Source: Candidatus Methanoplasma sp.
Lineage (GTDB): Archaea > Thermoplasmatota > Thermoplasmata > Methanomassiliicoccales > Methanomethylophilaceae
Direction of reading: 5' to 3'
Length of the DNA: 5,853 nt
Assembly: GCA_031271555.1 (NCBI GenBank)
Contig: JAISVN010000099.1
Location: 1 to 5,853 of the forward strand
In this document: positions 1-4,912 of the stretch, piece after piece
How positions within the stretch are numbered: the first letter of the stretch is position 1
Layout: every line of letters starts with the position of its first letter
Program-made: the position numbers and the translations under genes
Notes under the pieces: generated by a model
The model's input: only the letters and a program-made list of their open reading frames with translations
Told to the model about the DNA's origin: nothing
Databases searched by the model: none

Positions 1-290
1 TGAGCATGGACTTCGTTCAGATGGATTACAAGAAATGGGGCTCGGACATATGCTCTATATAGATACTGGACGACCGTTCGAGATGCATACTTGAATGGCG
101 GGTCGATGATCATCAGTCGTCGGAGAACGTAACGGAACTCCATGAGAGGACATTCGTGTTCTGGAAGATAAAACCGAGGCAGATATTGTCCGACCACGGA
201 ACGGAGTTCTACTCCTTGCGGGGAGGCAGAGGGAGATCCGCGCTAGACTTATGGTGCGGGAAGAACGGGATAGAGCATATCTTCGGAAGG
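1..290 (+). pseudogene. Decayed rve/DDE integrase-type transposase (internal fragment)
   Basis: Reading from base 3, the translation is recognisably the catalytic core of an rve-fold transposase of the kind common in archaeal insertion sequences. It shows a first acidic motif MDYKKWG (Asp codon 24-26), the strand motif ILDDRSR at about 63-83, and the second catalytic motif SDHGTEF at 189-209, followed by RGG and NGIEHIFGR ending near 290. The family normally continues with an HPQT..GK.E segment carrying the catalytic Glu; here it is missing and the frame dissolves. An in-frame TAG lies at 60-62, where relatives usually have an aromatic residue before the LDD strand. The 5' part lies outside the window. 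With the triad incomplete and the C-terminus lost, the element should be inactive. The family assignment is by motif only. Confidence 0.7.
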
Positions 291-376
291 AGCGAAGCAT
301 CAAGGCACAGGGGGTGCTGTTCAGATGCATAGCCCATAATGTGAGGAGGCTTATCGATGCTGAGTACAGACTTTGA
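284..376 (+). pseudogene. C-terminal remnant of a second DDE transposase (IS4/IS5-like)
   Basis: In a different frame from the preceding fragment, an open stretch reads RKERSIKAQGVLFRCIAHN and then VRRLIDAEYRL before a TGA at 374-376. The pattern R-S-x-K-A-Q, then L-F-R-x-I-A-H/Y-N-x-R-R-L, is typical of the last helix of DDE_Tnp_1-type (IS4/IS5 group) transposases and is not expected after an rve core. It has no start of its own and about 30 codons survive. It is either a separate IS remnant abutting the first or the product of deletion between two elements. The alternative, a frameshifted tail of the rve protein, fits less well because the HPQT..GK.E signature is absent in all forward frames here. 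Confidence 0.5.
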
Positions 377-412
377 CCAGGATTTCACCAGAGTCCATCG
401 TTCAAAAACTAT

Positions 413-421
413 TTTAAATAT
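413..421 (+). promoter_or_regulatory. TATA box for the DUF3784-like gene
   Basis: TTTAAATAT lies in a short AT-rich stretch with its centre about 26 bases before the ATG at 443. There is no Shine-Dalgarno sequence in the intervening bases, so the transcript probably begins at or within a few bases of the start codon (leaderless). Archaeal TATA boxes usually sit about 25 bases before the transcription start, which is the basis for this call. Confidence 0.5.
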
Positions 422-442
422 CAATTATTCTTACTACTATTT

Positions 443-838
443 ATGAGTAATGATTACAAACTTGTTATGGTCGCCATCCTAACTCCGTTCGTAATAGTTT
501 TAGGTTTAGCAGCTTATTTTATTTTGCATAATGGAAGGGATGTATTACTTATTGGTATGGTTTGTATTTTTAATGTTGTAGGAGTTATTCTAATGTTTGG
601 GCATGGCCTCTGGATTATTGATGGATTAAATGTCATGCCAATTGAAGAAAAAGATAAATATGATTCTGAAAGGATAGGTAAAATCATTGGATTAGCGTTT
701 ATATCAACGGCAGTTTCAATATTGCTCGTTTTCTATTTTGGAGCACCAGTCATCATTATATTGATTGTAACCATTGTTTTTCCATTGGTTATTGTGGCTT
801 ATCTATTCAAAAAATATGGCCCCTCTCAAATACCTTAA
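443..838 (+). CDS. Small four-helix membrane protein, DUF3784-like
   Basis: This encodes a 131-aa very hydrophobic protein with four probable membrane segments, at about residues 8-28, 33-53, 79-98 and 101-122. Between segments 2 and 3 is the block WIIDGLNVMPIEEKDKYD (57-74). It resembles the signature of DUF3784 proteins, in which a W-L-I-x-G-Y-N-T-M motif is followed by E-E-K-x-x-Y-D and a helix with a conserved Gly. The function of that family is unknown; other members are small integral membrane proteins, often encoded near mobile DNA. The gene stands alone between transposase debris and a non-coding gap, ends in TAA while every other complete gene here ends in TGA, and uses strongly A/T-ending codons unlike the ribosomal genes downstream. 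These traits suggest horizontal acquisition (inference). The start is supported by the TATA spacing. Confidence 0.75.
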   Translation: MSNDYKLVMVAILTPFVIVLGLAAYFILHNGRDVLLIGMVCIFNVVGVILMFGHGLWIIDGLNVMPIEEKDKYDSERIGKIIGLAFISTAVSILLVFYFGAPVIIILIVTIVFPLVIVAYLFKKYGPSQIP

Positions 839-944
839 CACTCCACACGATTGTTAATAATGCATAATTCCAGAGTAACCTAACTTTGATTGATGTAATT
901 TCTTAGCACAATGTAAGAACAATTCATATACTTTGAAAAAATAC

Positions 945-1051
945 GCCTGTTCACGGATATCATGGACGATCCTTTTCATTCATGCCGTGGCGGGAGTTGC
1001 TCCTGCAGGCCGCACGGGGGCTTGGCCGGACGTGCGGAGATGATTTATCAT
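945..1051. ncRNA. Candidate structured RNA: tandem GC-rich hairpins
   Basis: Two perfect hairpins lie close together. The first is GCGGGAG (990-996), loop TTG, CTCCTGC (1000-1006), with one G-T pair. The second is CCGCACG (1010-1016) closing with CGTGCGG (1031-1037), which contains a further GGC-TTG-GCC stem (1019-1027), so both terminal loops read TTG. Weaker complementarity follows in ATGAT-TT-ATCAT at 1040-1051, and GGAT/ATCC pair across 955-972. A TATA-like CATATAC at 925-931 would put a plus-strand start near 950. I do not recognise a known family: there is no tRNA T-loop and no SRP GGAAG/AGCA core. Strand and ends are uncertain. It could instead be a DNA-level inverted repeat or a remnant of the neighbouring mobile element. 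Confidence 0.35.
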
Positions 1052-1070
1052 ACATTCAGGTAGCTATGCT

Positions 1071-1078
1071 TTTATATA
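1071..1078 (+). promoter_or_regulatory. TATA box of the rps19e-eif6 operon
   Basis: TTTATATA is a near-consensus archaeal TATA box. It predicts a transcription start around 1098-1104 and a leader of about 40-45 bases before the rps19e ATG. It is the only strong promoter seen ahead of the five-gene cluster, so the cluster is probably transcribed from here. Confidence 0.65.
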
Positions 1079-1144
1079 ACATCCCTTATACCAAAGTCCG
1101 TAATTGTCAGAAATAAGTTTCTTGGCAAAAAACGAGGAATGAAT

Positions 1145-1573
1145 ATGGTAACAGTCTATGATGTTCCTGCTGAAGAACTCATACTCAAGACCGCAGAAAA
1201 ACTGAAGGGGAACGACAAGATCACCCCTCCGGAATGGGCTGAGTTCGCAAAGACAGGCAGGCACACAGAGAGGGCTCCTATGCAGGAGGACTGGTGGTAC
1301 ACAAGAGCCGCCTCCATTCTCAGGAAACTCTACGTGAAAGGTCCGATGGGATCCTCCAAGCTCGCTGCAGAGTACGGCGGATTCGCAGACAAAGGCGCTA
1401 TGCCCAACAGGGCAGTGAAAGGAAGCCGCAGTATCGCAAGAAAGTGTATGATGCAGCTTGAGGCAGCAGGATATCTTCTGCCCACAGGCAAGCAGGGCCG
1501 CATGATCAGTCCTGCCGGACAGTCATTGCTGGACAACACTGCGAAAGAGGTTTTTGACGGAAGAAAGAACTGA
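1145..1573 (+). CDS. rps19e: 30S ribosomal protein S19e
   Basis: This is a component of the small ribosomal subunit found in archaea and eukaryotes but not bacteria; in eukaryotes its homologue is needed for pre-rRNA maturation of the small subunit. The 142-aa product matches the family throughout. It has the N-terminal VYDVPAEELI, then WAEFAKTGRHTERAP (31-45), the strongly conserved WWYTRAASILRKLY (50-63), GPMGSSKLAAEYGG (67-79), GSRSIARKCMMQLEAAGYL (93-111) and GRMISPAGQSLLD (118-130). An ATG at 1139 is also in frame, but the GAGG at 1134-1137 stands one base from it and seven bases from the ATG at 1145. The usual family N-terminus also begins M-x-T-V-Y-D, so 1145 is preferred. It is the first gene of the operon, followed after 11 bases by pdcd5. 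Confidence 0.96.
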   Translation: MVTVYDVPAEELILKTAEKLKGNDKITPPEWAEFAKTGRHTERAPMQEDWWYTRAASILRKLYVKGPMGSSKLAAEYGGFADKGAMPNRAVKGSRSIARKCMMQLEAAGYLLPTGKQGRMISPAGQSLLDNTAKEVFDGRKN

Positions 1574-1584
1574 AGGTGTTAAGC

Positions 1585-1914
1585 ATGGAAGATCCCGAAT
1601 TGGAAGCAATAAGAAGAAAAAGGATGCAGGAAGTTCAGGCGCAGCAGTCGAATCAGGCTGCGCAGGAGGAACAGGCAAAACAATTCGAGATGCAGAAGCA
1701 GTCCGTACTCAGGCAGATACTGTCTCCGGAGGCAAGGGACAGGCTGGCGAACATAAAACTCGCAAGCCCGGATCAAGCCAACATGGTAGAGATGCAGTTG
1801 ATACAGATAGCACAGAGCGGACGCCTGCAGGGGGTCATAACAGACGCCATGCTTAAAGAGATCCTTCAGAAGATCATCCCTCAGCAGAGGGAGATCAAGA
1901 TAGAGAGGAGATGA
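1585..1914 (+). CDS. PDCD5/TFAR19-family DNA-binding protein
   Basis: This is a 109-aa homologue of eukaryotic PDCD5, called 'DNA-binding protein' in archaeal annotation; its exact archaeal role is unsettled. It starts [20 protein letters not shown], and a charged Gln-rich helix runs to about residue 40. Next comes the conserved compact core [18 protein letters not shown] (42-59), then [16 protein letters not shown] (65-80) and a basic C-terminal tail (I-K-I-E-R-R). Length and order fit the family. A GTG at 1576 is in frame, but GGTG at 1575-1578 works as a Shine-Dalgarno sequence six bases before the ATG at 1585, and the family starts M-x-D-P-E-L. Position between rps19e and rpl39e is a widespread archaeal arrangement and hints at a ribosome-linked role (inference). 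Confidence 0.93.
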   Translation: MEDPELEAIRRKRMQEVQAQQSNQAAQEEQAKQFEMQKQSVLRQILSPEARDRLANIKLASPDQANMVEMQLIQIAQSGRLQGVITDAMLKEILQKIIPQQREIKIERR

Positions 1915-1916
1915 CG

Positions 1917-2072
1917 ATGTCAAGTACAAAACCGCCGGCAATGAAAGGCAGGCTGAACAAGAAGGTCAAGCAGAACCGTCGTGTGCCCGCATGGGTCATG
2001 ATGAGAACGAACAGACAGTTCCTGCGCCACCCCAAGAGAAGGTCATGGCGCATGAGCAAACTTAAGGAGTGA
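1917..2072 (+). CDS. rpl39e: 50S ribosomal protein L39e
   Basis: This 51-aa very basic protein of the large subunit lies in eukaryotes and archaea along the polypeptide exit tunnel. It reads [20 protein letters not shown] and continues [14 protein letters not shown], with a C-terminal half carrying [13 protein letters not shown]. The K-x-x-R-R-V-P-x-W-V-M-x-R-T and R-x-W-R-x-x-K-L patterns are diagnostic of L39e, and the length is that of the family. A strong Shine-Dalgarno GGAG (1907-1910, within GAGAGGAG) stands six bases before the ATG. The gene begins two bases after the pdcd5 stop, and its last codons supply the AAGGAG used by rpl31e, so translation of the three genes is probably coupled. 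It is short enough to be missed by ORF finders. Confidence 0.95.
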   Translation: MSSTKPPAMKGRLNKKVKQNRRVPAWVMMRTNRQFLRHPKRRSWRMSKLKE

Positions 2073-2077
2073 GCAAC

Positions 2078-2341
2078 ATGGCAGATGAAATTGAAAGGAT
2101 AATGACCATACCGCTCAGGAAGACGAAGCAGGCACCCCGCACCAAAAGGGCGGCCCGCGCCATAAAAGAGGTCAGGTCCCACGTGATGAGACACATGAAA
2201 GTCGATGAGGAGAACGTCTGGATAGACAGCTCCCTCAACGAAAGGATCTGGCAGAACGGGATAAGGAACCCCCCGTCAAAAGTGACCGTCAAGGCCGTCA
2301 AATTCGACGATGGTCTTGTCGAGGTCTCTCTTGCAGAGTGA
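2078..2341 (+). CDS. rpl31e: 50S ribosomal protein L31e
   Basis: This is an archaeal/eukaryotic large-subunit protein placed near the rim of the exit tunnel. The 87-aa product has I-M-T-I-P-L-R (8-14), K-R-A-A-R-A-I-K-E-V-R-S-H-V-M-R-H-M (23-40), then V-W-I-D-S-S-L-N-E-R-I-W-Q-N-G-I-R-N-P-P (47-66) and a final beta strand V-T-V-K-A-V-K-F-D-D-G-L-V-E-V-S-L. These are the conserved L31e blocks in order. An upstream in-frame GTG at 2069 overlaps the rpl39e stop. The ATG at 2078 is preferred because AAGGAG at 2064-2069 lies eight bases before it and the family starts directly before the M-x-I-P-L strand. It is followed almost without gap by eif6. Confidence 0.95.
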   Translation: MADEIERIMTIPLRKTKQAPRTKRAARAIKEVRSHVMRHMKVDEENVWIDSSLNERIWQNGIRNPPSKVTVKAVKFDDGLVEVSLAE

Positions 2342-2346
2342 ATAAG

Positions 2347-3006
2347 ATGATGAGGCTCACACGTTTCGGCGGTACTCCCAATATAGGAGTGTATGCGTCT
2401 GCGAACGAGAGCCTTTCACTTATAGCGGCAAACTCCACGCCCGGTTTCGTAAGGGATACCGAGGCGGTATTGGGCGTGGAGACAATCTTAACAACCGTTT
2501 CAGGTTCTTTTGTTATAGGTTCCCTCATCAGGATGAATTCCAACGGTGCTGTTGTATCGGGTCTCATCGAGTCGACAGAACTGGACAGGATAAAGGACAG
2601 GATCAACGTGACCGTCCTCGATGACAAGGTCAACGCGGCAGGGAACAACATACTTGCGAACGATAAAGGCGCAATAATAAATCCGGAACTGAGCCGCAGC
2701 ACGGAGAGGAAGATCGCGGACGCCCTCGGCGTCGAGGTCGTGAGGTCGGCGATCGCCGGATACGGCACGGTAGGTTCGGCGTGCGTGGCGACCAACAAAG
2801 GATGTCTCTGCAACGTAGACGCTACGGAAGAAGACATCAAGCTTTTACAGGATGTCCTCAAGGTCGAGGCAAAGAAAGGCTCGGTAAATCACGGCTCAAA
2901 GCATGTGGGCGCCGGCATTCTCTGCAACTCCAAAGGCGCCCTCGTAGGCGACGAGACCACTCCCATCGAAATGGGGAAGATAGAGGACGGTCTGGTGCTC
3001 TACTGA
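2347..3006 (+). CDS. eif6: Translation initiation factor 6 (aIF6)
   Basis: This factor binds the large ribosomal subunit and blocks premature joining of the small subunit; it acts in subunit maturation and recycling. The 219-aa protein is a pentein made of five similar units. Each can be picked out by the pattern G-x(n)-N-x-x-G-a: near residues 14-28, 56-70, 98-111 (NILANDKGAI), 142-155 (VGSACVATNKGCL) and 187-201 (VGAGILCNSKGALVGD). The second half has I-A-G-Y-G-T-V-G-S (136-144) and V-N-H-G-S (180-184). In-frame starts are GTG 2338, ATG 2347 and ATG 2350. I chose 2347 for spacing from the weak GAGTGA around the rpl31e stop, but 2350 is equally possible. It is the last gene of the operon. 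In many archaea LX, prefoldin alpha and ftsY follow, but not here. Confidence 0.95.
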   Translation: MMRLTRFGGTPNIGVYASANESLSLIAANSTPGFVRDTEAVLGVETILTTVSGSFVIGSLIRMNSNGAVVSGLIESTELDRIKDRINVTVLDDKVNAAGNNILANDKGAIINPELSRSTERKIADALGVEVVRSAIAGYGTVGSACVATNKGCLCNVDATEEDIKLLQDVLKVEAKKGSVNHGSKHVGAGILCNSKGALVGDETTPIEMGKIEDGLVLY

Positions 3007-3648
3007 TCATCTCTCAAATACCCAGAGACCCATGAATTCGCTGAGGTCCTCGGAAAGGAGTTCCACTTCGTTGCCGACGTACAATATCATATCGTCGGAA
3101 ACGTTCTTCAGGAAATCATCCAGGGTCTTCAGGGGAAGCGTTAGTCCTCCTACGCGATAATGCATGGGAACGATTATTTTTGGATTTATGATGCTGAGGA
3201 ACCTTTCGAGTTTGGGGATCGTCAGCGTCATGACCTCTCCCGTAGGAACGAATATGATGTCCACTCCTTTCAAAGCTTCCAGGACCTCTTCGGACGGCAT
3301 ATCGCCGAGGTCTCCGCAGTGGCATACAGTTATGCCGTCCATAACGAACTTGTAGATCGTGTTGGGACCGCGGACGGAGCCCTGGAACTCATCGTGGAAG
3401 GATGGGAATCCCTCAAATGATATTCCTCTTATCTCATGCCTGCCGGTCTCTGCGAATAAGGTAGCATGTTCGCTCTTGATTATCCTGAGCGCATTGTGGT
3501 CGGAGTGGTTGTGCGTAATGATTACGACATTCGCATTCGATATCGGAGGTTTGATCCCTATCGATTTCCCGTCATGCGGATCAACTATCACAGAATTTTT
3601 TGAATCTATGAATTCAAAACACGAATGTCCGTGCCATTTGATGCGCAT
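3007..3648 (-). CDS. Metallo-beta-lactamase-fold hydrolase (COG2220/UPF0173-like)
   Basis: This is a cytoplasmic metal-dependent hydrolase of unknown substrate. The 213-aa sequence starts MRIKWHGHSCFEF, the usual opening of the UlaG/UPF0173-type lactamase_B_2 family. The metal-binding motif T-H-N-H-S-D-H gives His46, His48, Asp50 and His51; further ligands are His110 and Asp113 in H-C-G-D-L-G-D and His163 in P-M-H-Y-R. All expected ligands are present, so the enzyme should be active. The loop that usually reads P-V-G-G-x-x-T-M is V-P-T-G-E-V-M-T-L-T here (134-143). There is no signal peptide or membrane segment. The stop codon abuts that of eif6 on the other strand. Upstream lies a T-rich TATA box and no Shine-Dalgarno sequence, suggesting a leaderless message divergent from the DUF373 operon. 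Confidence 0.9.
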   Translation of the reverse strand: MRIKWHGHSCFEFIDSKNSVIVDPHDGKSIGIKPPISNANVVIITHNHSDHNALRIIKSEHATLFAETGRHEIRGISFEGFPSFHDEFQGSVRGPNTIYKFVMDGITVCHCGDLGDMPSEEVLEALKGVDIIFVPTGEVMTLTIPKLERFLSIINPKIIVPMHYRVGGLTLPLKTLDDFLKNVSDDMILYVGNEVELLSEDLSEFMGLWVFER

Positions 3649-3664
3649 GCTTTAACTATGCAAC

Positions 3665-3677
3665 ATAAATAAAAAAA
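3665..3677 (-). promoter_or_regulatory. TATA box of the metallo-hydrolase gene
   Basis: On the minus strand this reads TTTTTTTATTTAT. Its TATA-like TTTATTTAT part lies about 20-25 bases before the ATG (3648), so transcription should start at or very near the start codon. The bases between, GTTGCATAGTTAAAGC, contain no Shine-Dalgarno sequence, which also points to a leaderless transcript. Confidence 0.5.
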
Positions 3678-3719
3678 CGTTTCCCATGGCCTTTGTGGGT
3701 TTTTGTGAAAATAGCCATA

Positions 3720-3742
3720 TATTCGGTGCTGTGCACCGTATA
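3720..3742. promoter_or_regulatory. Palindrome, probable operator before DUF373-mptE
   Basis: CGGTGC (3724-3729) and GCACCG (3733-3738) are perfect inverted repeats around TGT. After one mismatch the flanks TAT/ATA also pair, giving a 23-base near-symmetric site. It ends directly against the TATA box of the DUF373 gene, where a bound dimeric repressor would block TBP/TFB or an activator could recruit them. It may alternatively be a chance hairpin; no regulator is encoded in the window. Confidence 0.45.
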
Positions 3743-3743
3743 C

Positions 3744-3752
3744 TATTATATT
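3744..3752 (+). promoter_or_regulatory. TATA box of the DUF373-mptE operon
   Basis: TATTATATT has its centre about 22 bases before the first ATG of the DUF373 gene (3770). No Shine-Dalgarno sequence exists in TTTGTGAAACAATCCTGTA, so transcription and translation probably start at nearly the same base. Confidence 0.55.
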
Positions 3753-3769
3753 TGTGAAACAATCCTGTA

Positions 3770-4912
3770 ATGATGAAGAAGACATTGGTCCTCGTTGTCG
3801 ATAGGGATGACGACTTCGGCGTCAAAGGCAATGTTGATACACCGGTCATAGGTGTCGAAGAATGCTCTGTTGCCGCAACCTCGTTGGGTATATCGGATCC
3901 GGAGGATTCTGATATAAACGCCCTGTTCGCAGCGATCAATATCTATAAGGAGATCAAAGAGGAAGGCAACAATGAGGTGGAGGTCGCTCTGATCGGCGGG
4001 AACGTAAAAGTAGGCCACAGATCGGACGCAGCTATCGTTGATGAGCTTGAAGAGGTGCTCAAGGTCGTTTCTCCGGACAGGGTCATACTGGTCGGGGACG
4101 GTGCTGAAGATGAGTATGTTTACCCCATAATCTCTTCCAGGATCCCAATAGACTCCGTCAAGAAGGTATATGTCAAGCAAGCCCCGGGATTGGAGGGTAC
4201 TGTGTATATACTTTCAAAGATACTCGAGGACCCGGCTAAAAGAAGGAGATTCCTCGCTCCGGTAGGCGGCCTGATAGTCCTGATAACATTGTTCTATCTC
4301 ATACCGCCCTTTATGTCCTTTGCAGGCGAGGGCATACCTTTGTCCGATGTCACAACGCCTTTCGTTGTTTTCCTGATAGGCATGTTCATCCTGCTGTACA
4401 GCTACAACGCCTCGGATTGGCTGACGAAATGGAAGAACAAATGGGTATCCAGAATAAGAAGCGGAAGCATTACTGTGTCTTTCACTCTGATATCAATCCT
4501 TTTTCTGCTGGCCGGTCTGATAGTGGGGTATTTTTCTTTGGGGGAGGTATACATCCCCTCATTATTCAGGGGATTCCTGTGGTTCGTTTCGAACGCTCTC
4601 TGGCTAATGATATTCGCACTTCTCATTTACCAGGTCGGAGACCTGATGGATATGTACATGTCCACGAAAAAGATCAAGCTCAGTTTCATAATAGGCAGTA
4701 TCAACATAGTCGCATTGGGCCTTATAGTGACAGGCGGACTGGATATACTACTGGCTAATTTCGGCATGGGCATCACGAACAGTGCCCTCTTCGCCCTTGA
4801 ACTCATAGCCGGAGTGAGCCTTGCTGTTCTGTCTGCGCTCCTGCACCGTCATATGAAAGGGGCCATAGAGGCTGCGGATAGCACAAGGGACGCTGATGCG
4901 GATGTTGCCTGA
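3770..4912 (+). CDS. DUF373 family membrane protein
   Basis: This encodes a 380-aa archaeal protein of unknown function with two parts. A soluble N-terminal domain (about 1-155) begins KTLVLVVDRDDDFG and holds G-V-E-E-C-S-V-A-A-T-S-L-G-I-S-D-P-E-D-S-D-I-N-A (28-51), then the strands V-A-L-I-G-G (72-77) and R-V-I-L-V-G-D-G-A-E-D-E (104-115). This acidic, glycine-rich alternating alpha/beta pattern is typical of DUF373. A membrane domain follows with six probable helices at about 161-181, 196-213, 234-257, 268-289, 303-328 and 336-359, and an acidic, probably cytosolic tail. No signal peptide precedes the soluble domain, which probably faces the cytoplasm. ATG 3770 and 3773 are both possible; the leaderless spacing cannot separate them. 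Its end overlaps mptE by 17 bases. Confidence 0.9.
   Translation: MMKKTLVLVVDRDDDFGVKGNVDTPVIGVEECSVAATSLGISDPEDSDINALFAAINIYKEIKEEGNNEVEVALIGGNVKVGHRSDAAIVDELEEVLKVVSPDRVILVGDGAEDEYVYPIISSRIPIDSVKKVYVKQAPGLEGTVYILSKILEDPAKRRRFLAPVGGLIVLITLFYLIPPFMSFAGEGIPLSDVTTPFVVFLIGMFILLYSYNASDWLTKWKNKWVSRIRSGSITVSFTLISILFLLAGLIVGYFSLGEVYIPSLFRGFLWFVSNALWLMIFALLIYQVGDLMDMYMSTKKIKLSFIIGSINIVALGLIVTGGLDILLANFGMGITNSALFALELIAGVSLAVLSALLHRHMKGAIEAADSTRDADADVA

Larger units (their letters stand above)
839..1138. other. Non-coding gap with structured element and operon promoter
   Basis: No credible gene is seen on either strand over these 300 bases. The first 120 bases are AT-rich and featureless apart from a possible TATA box near 925-931. 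From about 945 to 1051 the composition becomes GC-rich and holds two strong hairpins. The TATA box of the ribosomal operon and its leader occupy the rest. A minus-strand frame covering 1064-1264 is open but only shadows the rps19e gene. Confidence 0.6.

Noticed and set aside
55..424. Two overlapping minus-strand open frames over the transposase remnants
   Set aside because: Their sequences are Arg/Ser-rich without recognisable motifs, while the plus strand shows clear transposase signatures.
980..1040. tRNA or SRP RNA at the GC-rich hairpins
   Set aside because: There is no GTTCRANNC T-loop, no acceptor pairing with CCA-side spacing, and no SRP GGAAG/AGCA core; the element stays unassigned.
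1554..1941. Alternative frames over pdcd5 on both strands
   Set aside because: The PDCD5 frame has family-wide conservation and operon-style signals; the others are compositional by-products.
2298..2861. 187-aa open frame on the minus strand across eif6
   Set aside because: It lies wholly opposite the well-supported aIF6 gene, has Ser/Thr-rich low-information sequence and no promoter or Shine-Dalgarno support; it is a codon-bias shadow.
3160..3655. Plus-strand open frames opposite the metallo-hydrolase
   Set aside because: The minus-strand frame carries all the metal-binding motifs; the opposite frames are shadows.
4417..4758. 113-aa plus-strand open frame inside the DUF373 gene
   Set aside because: It is in another frame of the membrane domain, resembles nothing I recognise and has no start signals.
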